From: Halothiobacillaceae bacterium
Lineage (GTDB): Bacteria; Pseudomonadota; Gammaproteobacteria; Halothiobacillales; Halothiobacillaceae
Length of the DNA: 64,000 nt
Direction of reading: 5' to 3'
Assembly (NCBI GenBank): GCA_006212015.1
Contig: SDAY01000001.1
Span: forward strand, 1-64,000
Part shown: one piece after another, positions 1-11,095 of the stretch
How positions within the stretch are numbered: position 1 is the stretch's first letter
Layout: each line of letters begins with the position of its first letter
Notes under the pieces: model-generated
What the model saw: only the letters and a program-made list of their open reading frames with translations
The model's database searches: none
What the model was told of the DNA's origin: nothing
Program-made: the position numbers and the translations under genes

Positions 1-2065
1 TTGTCGAATTGCGGCTCTTGAACAGGTTGCCAAGGTAGGGCAGGTCGCCAAAGAACGGGATCTTGTCCACGGACTCGGCGCTGCTGACCTCATAGATCCC
101 GCCCAGGACGACGGTCTCGCCGTTCCTGACCTGGACCTTGGTGTTGACCTCGCGGTTGTTGATCGCGGGGGCGCCCGTGGGGGAGACACGGCCCCAGTCC
201 GGTTCGTCTTTCTTGACGTTGATGTCCATGATCACGTTGTTGTTGGGCGTGATCTGCGGCGTGACCTCGGCGGCCAGCACGGCGTCGATGAATTTGGTGG
301 TGGTGGCGCCGCTCGAACTGGCTTCCGAATAGGGGATCTTCTGCCCCTGCTTGATGCTGGCCTTCTGTCCGTTGGCGGTGAGGACGCGCGGGCTGGAGAC
401 GATCTCGCCCTTGCCTTCGGTCTGCAGCGCCTTGAGCTCAAGGTCGATGAGCACGTTGGAGCCCAGTACCGCAAGCGCGAGTCCGCCGGCTCGGGTGGGG
501 TCCGTCATCGGCAGGTTGATGTTGTAGCGGTCGCCCTGAAGCGGCAGTCCCGGCGCGAGTCCCGCGCCGATGTTGTTGATCATGCTGTCGCTGCCCGCGC
601 CGCTGCCGGTGATGACGGCGGCGTCGCTGCCATTGCGGGAGACCCCCGTCACCCCCCAGCGCACGCCCAGTTCCTTGGCGAAGTTGTCCGTCGCGATGAC
701 GATCCGGGTCTCGATCAGCACCTGCTTGATTTGGGTGTCGAGCTTCTTCACCAGGTCGCGGATCTTCTCCAGCGAATCGGGCGTATCGTTGATCAGCAGG
801 GTGTTGGTGCGGTCGTCCACCGTGATGGTGCCGCGCGGGCTGAGAAAGCCGGTCGGCCTGACGATCGCGCCAGGCGTTGCCGCGGTGGCGGCTGCCCCAA
901 CCGGGCGCAGCAGCAGGGCGATGTCGCTCGCCTTGGCGTAGTTGACCTGCATGAACTCGGACACCAGCGGCGCCAGTTCCTGGGTCTGCCTCTGAGCCTC
1001 CAGTTCGACCTTTTCGCGCGCCGCGATCTCCGCCGTGGGGGCGATGAAGATGACGTTGCCGTTCTTGCGCTGGGACAGGCCCTTGGTGGACAGGATCAGG
1101 TCCATGGCCTGGTCCCAGGGCACGTTCTCCAGGCGCAGGCTCATGCGGCCCTGCACGCTGTCGCTGACGACGATGTTGTTGCCGGTGAAGTCGGCCAGCA
1201 GTTGCAGCAGCGGGCGGATCTCGATGTCCTGGAACTTGAGGGTGAGGCGCTCGCCCTTGTATTCCTTCGGCCCCAGGAGGGCGGTGGCTTCCGCCTTGGG
1301 CAGGGGGCGGATCTCGACGGTGAGCTGGTTGTCGGCCTGGTAGGCGAGCTTTTCGAAGGGGTCCGAGGTTTCGATGATCAGGCGTGAACCTGCACCGCGT
1401 CTCTGCACGGTGACCTGGCGAGCGGGGGTGCCGAAATCGCCGACGTCGTATTTCTGTTCGGTCAGGCGGGTCTGCGGCAGGTCGATGATCAGGCGCTTGG
1501 CCTCGGCGTTCATGGTCATCGGCACGTTCGGCGCCGGGAGGCTGACCAGGAGGCGGCCCTCGCCCTGCGCGCCGCGACGGAAGTCGATCTGCGCTTCGCC
1601 CTGGGCCGCCTGCTGCGGCGCGGGGGCGTCGTTGCTCGTGCCGGCCTGGGCTGCGGGTGCCACGCCTTGGGGCTGAATCGAGAGGATGACTTCCTGTCCT
1701 GAAACCCTGACGTCATAGGCGCTGTTTTGCTTGAGGCTGATCACGGCGCGCGTGCGTCCCTGGGCCTCGGCGAAGCGCACGTCGTGGACGGGGCCGCTCT
1801 CGATGGTCTGCAGGCGCTTGTCCATCTGGACCGTGGTGTCCTGGAAGTCGAGGGCGATACGCGCCGGCTGCTCGATGCTGAAGTTGGCCGGGACGGCCTT
1901 GGGGGCTTCGGACATGGAAAAGCGGATGTGCATGCTGCCATCGGCTTCGGTGGTGACGTTCATGCCCTGAATGGCATTTTCGGCCCACGCTTGGGAGAGG
2001 CCGAGGCCCAGGGTAAGTGCAATGGCGGTTGCCAGGCGGTGTTTCTGGGTGGGGTTGTGTTTCAT
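1..2065 (-). CDS. pilQ: Type IV pilus secretin PilQ (C-terminus cut by window edge)
   Basis: Outer-membrane secretin through which the type IV pilus emerges. About 688 residues are visible on the minus strand. They begin with a Sec signal peptide ending in AWA, then AMIN-type beta domains that would bind peptidoglycan, then a secretin N-domain (LLQLLADFTGNN, VPWDQAMDLIL) and the secretin core (LIETRIVIA, then QGQKIPY and VLGGIY). The frame leaves the window at GNLFKSR, a motif that sits a few tens of residues before the end in this family. The ORF track shows only shadows here because the gene is open at the edge. The ATG overlaps the pilP stop by 4 bases, so the two are probably translationally coupled. 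It is the last gene of pilMNOPQ. Confidence 0.95.
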   Translation of the reverse strand, partial: MKHNPTQKHRLATAIALTLGLGLSQAWAENAIQGMNVTTEADGSMHIRFSMSEAPKAVPANFSIEQPARIALDFQDTTVQMDKRLQTIESGPVHDVRFAEAQGRTRAVISLKQNSAYDVRVSGQEVILSIQPQGVAPAAQAGTSNDAPAPQQAAQGEAQIDFRRGAQGEGRLLVSLPAPNVPMTMNAEAKRLIIDLPQTRLTEQKYDVGDFGTPARQVTVQRRGAGSRLIIETSDPFEKLAYQADNQLTVEIRPLPKAEATALLGPKEYKGERLTLKFQDIEIRPLLQLLADFTGNNIVVSDSVQGRMSLRLENVPWDQAMDLILSTKGLSQRKNGNVIFIAPTAEIAAREKVELEAQRQTQELAPLVSEFMQVNYAKASDIALLLRPVGAAATAATPGAIVRPTGFLSPRGTITVDDRTNTLLINDTPDSLEKIRDLVKKLDTQIKQVLIETRIVIATDNFAKELGVRWGVTGVSRNGSDAAVITGSGAGSDSMINNIGAGLAPGLPLQGDRYNINLPMTDPTRAGGLALAVLGSNVLIDLELKALQTEGKGEIVSSPRVLTANGQKASIKQGQKIPYSEASSSGATTTKFIDAVLAAEVTPQITPNNNVIMDINVKKDEPDWGRVSPTGAPAINNREVNTKVQVRNGETVVLGGIYEVSSAESVDKIPFFGDLPYLGNLFKSRNST

Positions 2066-2604
2066 GGTTTCTTACCCTGGGTTCCTTCTTCTCGCGTGGC
2101 GATGGCGGCGGGGCGCTCAATCCAGCCGCCCATGCCATCCGGTACGATTTCGATCAGATCGATGCGATCTTCTTGAATGGCCGTGATACGTCCAAAGTTC
2201 TGGCCGACGTAATTGCCGACGGCAATCTGATGAATGGTGCCTTCGCTGGAGCGTATGAGCGCCAAGGTGCGTTTGTTCTTTTCGATGACACCCATCATGC
2301 CCAGGCCGTCCAACGGGTAGTTTTCCAGGGGCTCGCGACGGCGCGTGGTGTCCGGACGGAGTTCGCTGGCCTGGGCGGGCTCTTCGTACTCGGGGGCCGA
2401 GAATGGTGATCTCAGGTCATAGGCCGTGTAGGTGAAGGGCGTGTAGGGCACCACTTCAGGCATGGGCTCGATCGGTTTTGCCGGACGTTTCTTGACCTCG
2501 GCAACGAACTGCTGGAGGTCATCCATGCTTCTTGTGCAGCCGGTCAGCATGCTTGCGGCAAGCACGCCGAGCGACAGGATGAGAAGAGGTGATGGTCGCG
2601 TCAT
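2062..2604 (-). CDS. pilP: Type IV pilus assembly lipoprotein PilP
   Basis: Inner-membrane lipoprotein that links the PilMNO platform to the PilQ secretin. The 180-residue product starts with a lipoprotein signal and a clear lipobox (LTGC, acylated Cys near residue 23). A low-complexity linker follows, then the C-terminal beta domain (GLGMMGVIEKNKRTLALI, HQIAVGNYVGQNFGRI) that contacts PilQ. Length and motifs are usual for the family. It sits 3 bases after pilO and overlaps pilQ by 4, which is typical of a single polycistronic message. Confidence 0.95.
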   Translation of the reverse strand: MTRPSPLLILSLGVLAASMLTGCTRSMDDLQQFVAEVKKRPAKPIEPMPEVVPYTPFTYTAYDLRSPFSAPEYEEPAQASELRPDTTRRREPLENYPLDGLGMMGVIEKNKRTLALIRSSEGTIHQIAVGNYVGQNFGRITAIQEDRIDLIEIVPDGMGGWIERPAAIATREEGTQGKKP

Positions 2605-2607
2605 GTG

Positions 2608-3261
2608 TCAGCCCTTGCCCTTCGGTGCGGCCTTGCCTTTCGCCTTGGGGTCGGTTTTGGGCGCTTCGCCCTCTTCCAGGTAGCGATAGGTCTTGGCGGT
2701 GATTTGCAGGCTCAGTTCCTTGTCGTCCATGGCAAGGTCCTTGGAGGAGGATGTCGTCGCGAAATCATGCAGCGTCACGATGCGTGGCAGTGCGGCGGTA
2801 TCACTGGCAAATTTGGCCAGCTGATGGAAGCTGCCTTGCAGGCGGAGGGTGTAGGGAAGTTCCGCGTAGAAGTCATGGATGACTTCCTGGCCAGGTTGAA
2901 TCTGCTGATTCTTGAGCCCGTTGGCCAGGGAGGTCTGGGCCACGTCGACGATGAGGTTTTCGGCCTCTTTCTTGTTGGGTAGCTGGCGAAGCAGGGCGCC
3001 GAACGTGCGTTCCATGTCCGCAAGCTGTGCCTTGTAGGCGTCCAGGTTGGCGGCATGCCTCTGCTTTTCTTCGACCTGGTGTTTGAGGTCGAGCTCCTTG
3101 GCCTGGCTCGCATCGCGCTGCACGAGCAGATCCTTGATGTCCATCTGGTAGCCGAGGCCGATGGTTGCCGCAATGAGCAGCCCGATCATGCCGAGCCTTA
3201 CGGAAAGAGGCGCGCGCCCGATGTTCTCGAGATCGATTTCACGCAAATCCTGGAGATTCAT
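2608..3261 (-). CDS. pilO: Type IV pilus inner-membrane protein PilO
   Basis: Bitopic inner-membrane protein that pairs with PilN to align the pilus motor with the secretin. It has 217 residues: a short cytoplasmic start, one membrane segment (about residues 24-42), a coiled-coil stretch rich in Lys, Gln and Glu (about 50-95), and the periplasmic ferredoxin-like fold (LPYTLRLQGSFHQLAKFA). A Lys/Gly-rich tail (DPKAKGKAAPKGKG) is slightly unusual. It lies between pilN and pilP with 2-3 base gaps. Confidence 0.94.
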   Translation of the reverse strand: MNLQDLREIDLENIGRAPLSVRLGMIGLLIAATIGLGYQMDIKDLLVQRDASQAKELDLKHQVEEKQRHAANLDAYKAQLADMERTFGALLRQLPNKKEAENLIVDVAQTSLANGLKNQQIQPGQEVIHDFYAELPYTLRLQGSFHQLAKFASDTAALPRIVTLHDFATTSSSKDLAMDDKELSLQITAKTYRYLEEGEAPKTDPKAKGKAAPKGKG

Positions 3262-3263
3262 GA

Positions 3264-3884
3264 TTACTTGACCTCCCGGGCGACTTCATGGCCCTCGCCT
3301 GGCTTGGGCGGCGCGAATTGTGCCGTGATGAAAAAGGCGTACTCGCCACGGAAGGCATGTTTCTTGCCTGCGCCGGCCTTGTCCTTTTCGCCCTGGGCAA
3401 GGATGCCGCTGCCGACGATGGACGCATTGGCCAGCCAGTCGCTCTTGTTCAGGTTGCGCAGGTAGTCGGCAACACGCGCCGCGGAGTCACTGACCCCGTT
3501 GATCTCCAGGGTCTGCTCACCCTTGAGGTTGACGTTCGTGAGGACGATGCCATCTGGAAGGGTGCGAGCGAGTTCGTCATACAGATGGACGACGTAGGAG
3601 CGTGTGTCCTGCAGTTTCTGGATGACTTCCATGCGCGCCACGAGGTTCGCCCGGGCTTCCTTCAGCCGCTTGATTTCAACAACCTGCTTGTCGAGGTCCT
3701 CGATGGTCTGCTGCAGGAAGGCGTTCCGCTCTTCCTGGTAGGTGATTTCACCCTGCACCGACAGGTGGCCCAGGATCACGAGGCCGAGGGCGATGGTGAA
3801 GCCGGCGCCAAGGTGCTTGTAGAAGTCACGCTGGCGCTGCTTGCGCAGGTTTTCCCGCCATGGCAAAAGGTTGATGTGCGCCAT
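3264..3884 (-). CDS. pilN: Type IV pilus inner-membrane protein PilN
   Basis: Partner of PilO in the inner-membrane alignment complex. The 206-residue protein carries the N-terminal cytoplasmic motif INLLPWRE, which in this family inserts into a groove of PilM. One membrane helix (about residues 28-46), a coiled coil (about 50-85) and a periplasmic domain follow. The start overlaps the pilM stop by 1 base (TAATG). All family hallmarks are present. Confidence 0.95.
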   Translation of the reverse strand: MAHINLLPWRENLRKQRQRDFYKHLGAGFTIALGLVILGHLSVQGEITYQEERNAFLQQTIEDLDKQVVEIKRLKEARANLVARMEVIQKLQDTRSYVVHLYDELARTLPDGIVLTNVNLKGEQTLEINGVSDSAARVADYLRNLNKSDWLANASIVGSGILAQGEKDKAGAGKKHAFRGEYAFFITAQFAPPKPGEGHEVAREVK

Positions 3885-4945
3885 TAGTCGAAACTCCTCA
3901 GGGCCAGGCCGCAGGCGATCAGCATCGCGGCGGCGTCTTCATTGACCATGCGGCTGGGAACACGCGCGGCGCGTGACATGCCCATGAGCGGGTTGGCTTG
4001 CTTGGTTTCGATGCCTGTGCTGGTGGCGATGCGATCGGCGAGTTCCGGCATGGCGGCCACCCCGCCGCCGACAAGAATCTGCATGAGGTGAACATTGGGG
4101 TGGGCCGCATAGAAGAACTGCAGGAAACGGCTGGCCTGCTGCGCCGCCAACTCGAGGAAGGGTTCCTTCACCTCGGATGCGTAGCTTTCAGGCAATCCGC
4201 CCTGGCGCTTTGCGCGGCTGGCTTCGGCATAGCTCATCTGGAACCGGCGCATGATCTCGTCGGTATGTTGCCGGCCGCCAAACGGATGCTCGCGGGTGTA
4301 GATCATCGCCCCCTGATGGAACACGCTCAATCCGGTCACCGTGGCGCCGATGTCGAGCAGGGCAACACCCATGTCGGGGCTGATGTCGCTCAGCCTGGGC
4401 TTGAGGAGTTCCTGGAAGGCATTCTCGATGGCGAAGGGCTCGATATCCACGATGTCGACCTGCAGTCCACCCAGTTCGGCGGCGGCGACGCGCGATTCGA
4501 GGTTTTCCGTTCGCGTGGCCGCCATCAGCACGTCAATCGTTCCCGGGTTTCCCGGGGTCGGGCCGATGATGTCGAAGTCGAGGCTGACTTCCTCGAGCGG
4601 GTAGGGTACGTACTGATCCGCCTCCATGCGAATCTGAATTTCGAGTTCGGTCTCGCTTAGATTGGCGGGCACGGTGACCACCCGGGATACCGCGACCGAT
4701 CCGGGCACGGCAATCGCCGCGCGCTTGGAGCGCGTGCCGGAATCCTTGACCAGTTTGCGGATGGCTCCGCCCACGGCTTCGGGGTCCATGATGGTTTTAT
4801 CCTGAACGGCACGCTCGGGAAGCCCCTCGATGGCAAGGGCTTCGATGCGGTAGGCATCGCGTGTGCGGCTCAGTTCGATCAGCTTGACCGCCGTGGAGCT
4901 GATATCCAGTCCCAGGAGCGGTTGTTTGCGGGCTCGGCGAAACAC
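3884..4945 (-). CDS. pilM: Type IV pilus actin-like ATPase PilM
   Basis: Cytoplasmic actin/FtsA-like protein that binds the PilN N-terminus and anchors the pilus platform. The 353 residues show the fold's nucleotide motifs: LLGLDISSTAVKLIEL at the N-terminus, ALLDIGATVTGLSVF in the middle and ILVGGGVAAMPEL near the C-terminus. First gene of pilMNOPQ, transcribed away from ponA across a 139-base gap that must hold both promoters. This divergence from a class A PBP is conserved in gammaproteobacteria. Confidence 0.95.
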   Translation of the reverse strand: MFRRARKQPLLGLDISSTAVKLIELSRTRDAYRIEALAIEGLPERAVQDKTIMDPEAVGGAIRKLVKDSGTRSKRAAIAVPGSVAVSRVVTVPANLSETELEIQIRMEADQYVPYPLEEVSLDFDIIGPTPGNPGTIDVLMAATRTENLESRVAAAELGGLQVDIVDIEPFAIENAFQELLKPRLSDISPDMGVALLDIGATVTGLSVFHQGAMIYTREHPFGGRQHTDEIMRRFQMSYAEASRAKRQGGLPESYASEVKEPFLELAAQQASRFLQFFYAAHPNVHLMQILVGGGVAAMPELADRIATSTGIETKQANPLMGMSRAARVPSRMVNEDAAAMLIACGLALRSFD

Positions 4946-5084
4946 GTTCCGTTTTCCTCTCTCGCACCCTTTGCGGTATTGTGGCGCGCAACCTAATCAA
5001 GGCCAAGCGATGGACTGCGCGATGCGGTCATCGGGATGATCGCGCCGAACCTCGGTCATCCATTTTTGGACGACGCGCATACTT

Positions 5085-7472
5085 ATGAACTTTCTGAAGC
5101 TTTTTTTCAAGTCCATCTTCTATCTTGTTGTTTTTTTGGCATTCCTCGCCCTGGGCGCATGGGGCGTTGCCTACCGTGTGTATAGCGAAGATTTGCCGGA
5201 TGTCAACATGCTCCGCGATACGCAGTATCAGGTTCCGTTGCGGGTTTATGCCCGCGATGGAGGCCTGATCGCCGAGTTTGGCGAGAAGCGTCGCGTCCCT
5301 GTTTTAATCGACCAAGTCCCTGATTTGGTTAGGGATGCCTTCCTTGCCGCCGAGGACGATCGTTTCTACCAGCACCCCGGCGTCGACCTGCAAGGGTTGT
5401 TCAGGGCGGGATGGGAGCTGTTGCGCACGGGCCACAAGGGGCAGGGCGGCAGCACGATCACCATGCAGGTCGCGCGAAATTTCTTTTTGAGCAGTGAGAA
5501 GACCTATAGCCGCAAGTTCAGGGAGATCCTGCTTGCGATCAAGATCGAGCGCGAGCTGAGCAAGGATCAGATCCTCGAGTTGTACCTGAACAAGATCTAT
5601 CTGGGCAATCGCGCCTACGGCATCGCCTCGGCCGCGTCGATCTACTACAACAAGACTCTGGCGGACCTGAACCCGGCCGAGGCGGCCATGCTGGCTGGCC
5701 TGCCCAAGGCGCCCTCGCGCTTCAACCCGGCGGTCAACCCGAGCCGGGCCAAGATCCGGCGCGACTACATCCTCGGGCGCATGGTGGAGCTTGGCTGGCT
5801 GTCGGGCGAGCGGCTTGCCCAGTCCTTGGCCGCGCCGGTCGAGACCACGCTCTATCTCAATGCGGCGCTGGACCTTGAGGCCTCGTATGTGGCCGAGATG
5901 GTGCGGGCACGGATGGTGGAGCAGTTCGGCGAGGCCGCCTACGAGATGGGGCTGAACGTCTACACCACGCTGGATGCGAACCTGCAGCGCGCCGCGACGT
6001 CCGCCGTGCGCGGCGCGCTGCAGGATTACGACAGGCGTCATGGCTGGCGCGGGCCGGAGGGGCATGTCGACCTCGCCTCCAATGACCCGGAAGAGGCCGC
6101 GCAGCACGCGCGCTCGAAGCGTGTCGTCGCCGAGCTGCCTGCGGCCGTCGTGATCGAGGTCGGCGCCCAGCAGGCCCGTGTCGTCGATGCGTCGGGGCAG
6201 GTCCATGTGCTGGAGTGGAGCGGCATGCAATGGGCGCGGCCCCATCGCAGCGAGGATGCGCTCGGCGCCAGTCCCAGGACGGCCGCGCAGATCCTCGCGC
6301 GCGGCGACGTGATCCGGCTACGCATGGCGGAGGATGGTCTGAAGCTTGCGCAACTGCCGCAGGTCTCGGGCGCCTTCGTGTCCTTCGATGCCCAGACCGG
6401 GGCCATGCTGGCCCTTGAGGGCGGCTACGATTTCGCGCTGAGCAAGTTCAACCGCGCCACCCAGGCGATGCGCCAGCCGGGGTCATCGTTCAAGCCCTTC
6501 CTCTATTCCGCCGCGCTGGAGAACGGCTTCACGCTGGCGAGCGTCATCAGCGACGCGCCCCTGCTGTTCGAGAAGGCGGCAGCGAACAACGAGGACTGGG
6601 CGCCGAAGAACTACAAGGACGAGTCGTACGGTCCGACTCGCCTGCACGAGGCGCTGGTCCGCTCGCAGAATCTGGTGTCCGTGCGCATCATCGAGGCCAT
6701 CACCCCGGAGGTCGTGCTGCGTCATGCCAAGCCCTTCGGGCTGCCGGTGGACCAGTGGCAGCCGACCCTCTCGCTTGCGCTCGGCAGCTATGCGCTCAGC
6801 CCCTACGCGCTGGCCTCGGCCTACATGGTGTTCGGCAACGGCGGCTACCGGGTCGAGCCGTATTTCATCCAGAAGATCGAGGACGTGCATGGCAACATGC
6901 TGTTCGAGGCCAAGGTCAGCACGTTCTGCGACCGTTGTCCGCCTGACCTGACCGGCCTCTCCCCGCGCGTCATTGCCCCGGAGAACGCCTGGCTGATGCA
7001 GCTGATGATGAGGGATGTCGTCCGTCGTGGCACGGCCGCCTCGGCGGGGCGGGCCCTCAAACGTCCCGATATCGGCGGCAAGACCGGCACCACGAACGAC
7101 CAGCGCGACGCCTGGTTCAGCGGTTTCGGGCCGGGTGTCGTGGCGACCGCCTGGGTCGGTTTCGATGATTACCACCCGCTCGGCAAGCTGGAGACCGGCG
7201 GCAAGGCGGCCGTGCCGATGTGGGTCGATTTCATGCGCGTCGCCCTCAAGGATCGCCCGGTAGTGGAGACGAAGCCCCCCGTGACCATCGTCAAGGCGAG
7301 CATCGACCCGGAGACGGGCGTGGTGGTGGAGCCCGGAACGCCGGGGGCGATCAGCGAGTTCTTCGACAGCCGTCATCCGTTCGTCACCACGGCGGTCATG
7401 CCCGAATACCTGCCGCCCGAGGTGCTCAGCGAGAGCCTAGGCGACGGGCACATGGTCGAGGACCTGTTCTGA
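5085..7472 (+). CDS. mrcA: Penicillin-binding protein 1A (bifunctional transglycosylase/transpeptidase)
   Basis: Class A PBP that polymerises and cross-links peptidoglycan from the inner membrane (795 residues, usual for PBP1A). A membrane anchor covers about residues 8-28. The GT51 glycosyltransferase domain has the catalytic EDDRFYQHPGVD and GGSTITMQVARN. An OB-like insert follows, then the transpeptidase with Ser467 in SSFK, the SQN motif and KTGTTNDQRDAWF. Its TGA overlaps the ATG of the next gene by 1 base. No strong ribosome-binding site is visible; the start is chosen because the basic/hydrophobic anchor begins there. Confidence 0.96.
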   Translation: MNFLKLFFKSIFYLVVFLAFLALGAWGVAYRVYSEDLPDVNMLRDTQYQVPLRVYARDGGLIAEFGEKRRVPVLIDQVPDLVRDAFLAAEDDRFYQHPGVDLQGLFRAGWELLRTGHKGQGGSTITMQVARNFFLSSEKTYSRKFREILLAIKIERELSKDQILELYLNKIYLGNRAYGIASAASIYYNKTLADLNPAEAAMLAGLPKAPSRFNPAVNPSRAKIRRDYILGRMVELGWLSGERLAQSLAAPVETTLYLNAALDLEASYVAEMVRARMVEQFGEAAYEMGLNVYTTLDANLQRAATSAVRGALQDYDRRHGWRGPEGHVDLASNDPEEAAQHARSKRVVAELPAAVVIEVGAQQARVVDASGQVHVLEWSGMQWARPHRSEDALGASPRTAAQILARGDVIRLRMAEDGLKLAQLPQVSGAFVSFDAQTGAMLALEGGYDFALSKFNRATQAMRQPGSSFKPFLYSAALENGFTLASVISDAPLLFEKAAANNEDWAPKNYKDESYGPTRLHEALVRSQNLVSVRIIEAITPEVVLRHAKPFGLPVDQWQPTLSLALGSYALSPYALASAYMVFGNGGYRVEPYFIQKIEDVHGNMLFEAKVSTFCDRCPPDLTGLSPRVIAPENAWLMQLMMRDVVRRGTAASAGRALKRPDIGGKTGTTNDQRDAWFSGFGPGVVATAWVGFDDYHPLGKLETGGKAAVPMWVDFMRVALKDRPVVETKPPVTIVKASIDPETGVVVEPGTPGAISEFFDSRHPFVTTAVMPEYLPPEVLSESLGDGHMVEDLF

Positions 7473-8068
7473 TGGGCACGCACGAGCAATGGGCCGAGCA
7501 GGCGGCTCGCCTGCTGGCGGAGAGTGAGGGGGCGCTGGATTGCGCATCCGCAAAGCGGCGTGCCGGTCTCGAGCTGGGGCTCTTCCCGGGGCATGACGAG
7601 CCGTCCTGCGAGGAGGTCGAACAGCAGCTGCGAATCTATCAGCAGCTCTTCCGCCCGAGCCAGCAGGCCGCGCTTCGGGCGCTGCGCGGGGAGGCCGTCA
7701 AGGCCATGCGGTTCCTCGCCGATTTTGAGCCAAGGCTGGTTGGGGCCGTCCTGTCGGGTACGGCGGGTGCAAACAGCACGATCACGCTCCATCTGTTCGC
7801 TGATGCGCCGGAGCAGGTCATGCTGCACCTGCTGAATGCGCATGTGCCCTATCGCGAGGCTGAGCGCAGCCTGCGCTATCGCGACGGGCGCGTGCAGGCC
7901 TATCCGCTGTTCTCGTTCATTGCCGGAGGATACCCGGTGGATCTGGTGGTGTTGCCGCCGATGGCGCTGCGCGAGAGCCCGGCGGGGTTCGGCGAAGGGG
8001 GGAAGATGGACAGGGCTCCCCTGCACAAGGTGGAGCGCCTGCTGGAAGCGTCCGGGGCGGACGCCTGA
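7472..8068 (+). CDS. Conserved uncharacterised protein coupled to PBP1A
   Basis: The start ATG at 7472 overlaps the ponA stop by 1 base, so translation is probably coupled; the longer ORF in the track simply runs back through ponA. The 198-residue product has no signal peptide or membrane segment. The N-terminal half is helical (EEVEQQLRIYQQLF, LRALRGEAVKAMRFLADF). The second half is alpha/beta (LVGAVLSGTAGANSTITLHLFAD, then YPVDLVVLPPMAL). The GTA...SxITLHLFAD stretch loosely recalls the strand-turn of nucleotidyltransferase-like folds, but I see no clean catalytic Asp pair and assign no function. Confidence 0.8.
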   Translation: MGTHEQWAEQAARLLAESEGALDCASAKRRAGLELGLFPGHDEPSCEEVEQQLRIYQQLFRPSQQAALRALRGEAVKAMRFLADFEPRLVGAVLSGTAGANSTITLHLFADAPEQVMLHLLNAHVPYREAERSLRYRDGRVQAYPLFSFIAGGYPVDLVVLPPMALRESPAGFGEGGKMDRAPLHKVERLLEASGADA

Positions 8069-8502
8069 GCGTTTGTGATAAAAATCATGCGCGCACATGT
8101 ATCCGCAACGTCATCGCGGATGCCGGGCGATCCTGCACGGCCCCCTTCGGGCTCGCTTCGCGTTCCAGCGCTGTTCCTGACAGCGCTTTTGGGTCGAGGA
8201 CCGTGGCGATCCATGGATGTGCACTTCGTCATCGCGAGGCCGAAGGCCGTGGCGATCCATGGGCCGCCGGTTCCGCGAGCGTTCTGGATTGCTTCACGTC
8301 GTTCGCAATGACGATGCCCCCTTCGGCCTCGTGGCTAAAGGCAGGCCCGCCCGGATGAAGGTTCTTGGGCCGCAATCCGGGGAGCTGACGCGCATCCCTT
8401 GCCCTCCACCTCGAATTCCCGGATTCCGCCGCGCTGCATCCGGGCTTGACGATGTCTGATCAGGTGGGGAGGGCGTGAAACATTCACAGCCTCCAAGGAT
8501 GC
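8069..8502. other. 434-base non-coding gap with repeat fragments
   Basis: No credible gene. The short track ORFs here (8075-8311, 8217-8459) read through repeats. The stretch contains one complete family C repeat (8227-8313) and partial family C units on both sides, for example CGTCATCGCG near 8109 and GTGGCGATCCATGG near 8205. It separates the ponA pair from hemE, which converges on it. Confidence 0.7.
8227..8313. repeat. Family C palindromic repeat, copy 1
   Basis: An 87-base unit that opens with CGTCATCGCGAGGCCGAAGG and closes with GTTCGCAATGACG, so the ends are inverted copies of CGTCATTGCGA. Related units occur at 51603-51714, 61671-61792 and, in part, 63041-63099. The sequence type resembles the widespread interspersed CGTCATTGCGAG repeats of proteobacteria. 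Confidence 0.7.
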
Positions 8503-9573
8503 TCAGGCCGGCGCGTGATAGGCCGGGCTGAGTTCGCGCACGGCCTGCACGAGGGCGGCGACATGCTCCGGGTTGATGCCCGGATGGATGCCGTGGCCCA
8601 GGTTGAACACATGGCCGTGGCCGTGGCCGTAGGCTGAAAGAATGCTGGCCACCTCCTCGCGAATGCGCTCCGGCGAGGCATAGAGCACGTTCGGGTCCAT
8701 GTTGCCCTGCAGCGCGACCCTGTCGCCCACGCGGCGGCGGGCCTCGCCGATGTCGGTGGTCCAGTCCAGTCCCAGCGCGTCCGCACCGCTGTCCGCCATC
8801 GCCTCCAGCCACTGTCCGCCGCCCTTGGTGAACATCATCACGGGGACCTTGCGGCCCTCGTTCTCGCGCTTCAGCTGGGCGATGACCCTGCGCATGGGTT
8901 CAAGCGAGAAGCGCAGGTAGTCGCGCGGCGAGAGCAGGCCGCCCCAGGTGTCGAACAGCATCACGGCCTGCGCGCCGGCGGCGATCTGGCCATTGAGGTA
9001 GGCGGCGACGGACTGCACGAGCTTGTCGAGCAGCTTTTCCATCAGCTCGGGGCGGTCGAACATCATGCCCTTGGCCTTCGAGAAGTCACGGCTGCCCTCG
9101 CCCTCGACCATGTAGGCGGCGAGGGTCCAGGGACTGCCCGAGAAGCCGATCAGCGGCACGCGGCCGTCCAGGCCCTCGCGGATGGTGCGCACGGCATCCA
9201 TGACGTACCTCAGCTCACCCTCGGGATCGGGGATGGGGAGCTTGTCGATGTCGGCGGCGGTGCGCACGGGGTTGGCGAAACGCGGGCCCTCGCCCTCGTG
9301 GAAGCCGAGGCCCAGGCCCATGGCATCGGGCACGGTGAGGATGTCGGAGAACAGGATGGCGGCATCAAGGTCGAAGCGATCGATCGGCTGCAGGGTCACC
9401 TCGCAGCACAGCTCCGGGTTCTTGCACAGGTTCAGGAAGTTGCCCGCCTTGGCGCGGGTGGCGCGGTATTCCGGCAGGTAGCGGCCGGCCTGGCGCATGA
9501 TCCAGAGGGGGGTGCGATCCACGGGCTGGCGCATGAGGGCGCGCAGGAAACGGTCGTTCTTCAGTTCGGTCAT
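8503..9573 (-). CDS. hemE: Uroporphyrinogen decarboxylase
   Basis: Converts uroporphyrinogen III to coproporphyrinogen III in haem synthesis; cytoplasmic. The start is placed at MTELKNDRF (9573), giving 356 residues, the family's usual size. The track ORF adds 22 residues that translate the gltD terminator. Signature motifs are [12 protein letters not shown] near the N-terminus and [15 protein letters not shown] in the middle. It lies downstream of gltD, an order also seen in pseudomonads, but a terminator hairpin sits between them. Haem supply fits the large c-type/haem-copper oxidase cluster in the window. Confidence 0.95.
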   Translation of the reverse strand: MTELKNDRFLRALMRQPVDRTPLWIMRQAGRYLPEYRATRAKAGNFLNLCKNPELCCEVTLQPIDRFDLDAAILFSDILTVPDAMGLGLGFHEGEGPRFANPVRTAADIDKLPIPDPEGELRYVMDAVRTIREGLDGRVPLIGFSGSPWTLAAYMVEGEGSRDFSKAKGMMFDRPELMEKLLDKLVQSVAAYLNGQIAAGAQAVMLFDTWGGLLSPRDYLRFSLEPMRRVIAQLKRENEGRKVPVMMFTKGGGQWLEAMADSGADALGLDWTTDIGEARRRVGDRVALQGNMDPNVLYASPERIREEVASILSAYGHGHGHVFNLGHGIHPGINPEHVAALVQAVRELSPAYHAPA

Positions 9574-9593
9574 GGCTGTCGGGTCTTTATTTA

Positions 9594-9618
9594 TGAAAAA
9601 GGCGCCCGCAGGCGCCTT
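9594..9618 (-). terminator. Rho-independent terminator after gltD
   Basis: On the minus strand AAGGCGCC-TGCG-GGCGCCTT is followed by a short T run. It lies just after the gltD stop (9636) and only about 21 bases upstream of the hemE ATG, so it either ends gltD transcription or attenuates read-through into hemE. Confidence 0.75.
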
Positions 9619-9635
9619 CGTGGGTGGTTTGTCGA

Positions 9636-11075
<1,440 letters not shown>

Positions 11076-11095
11076 TCACTCGGTCATTCATTAGA

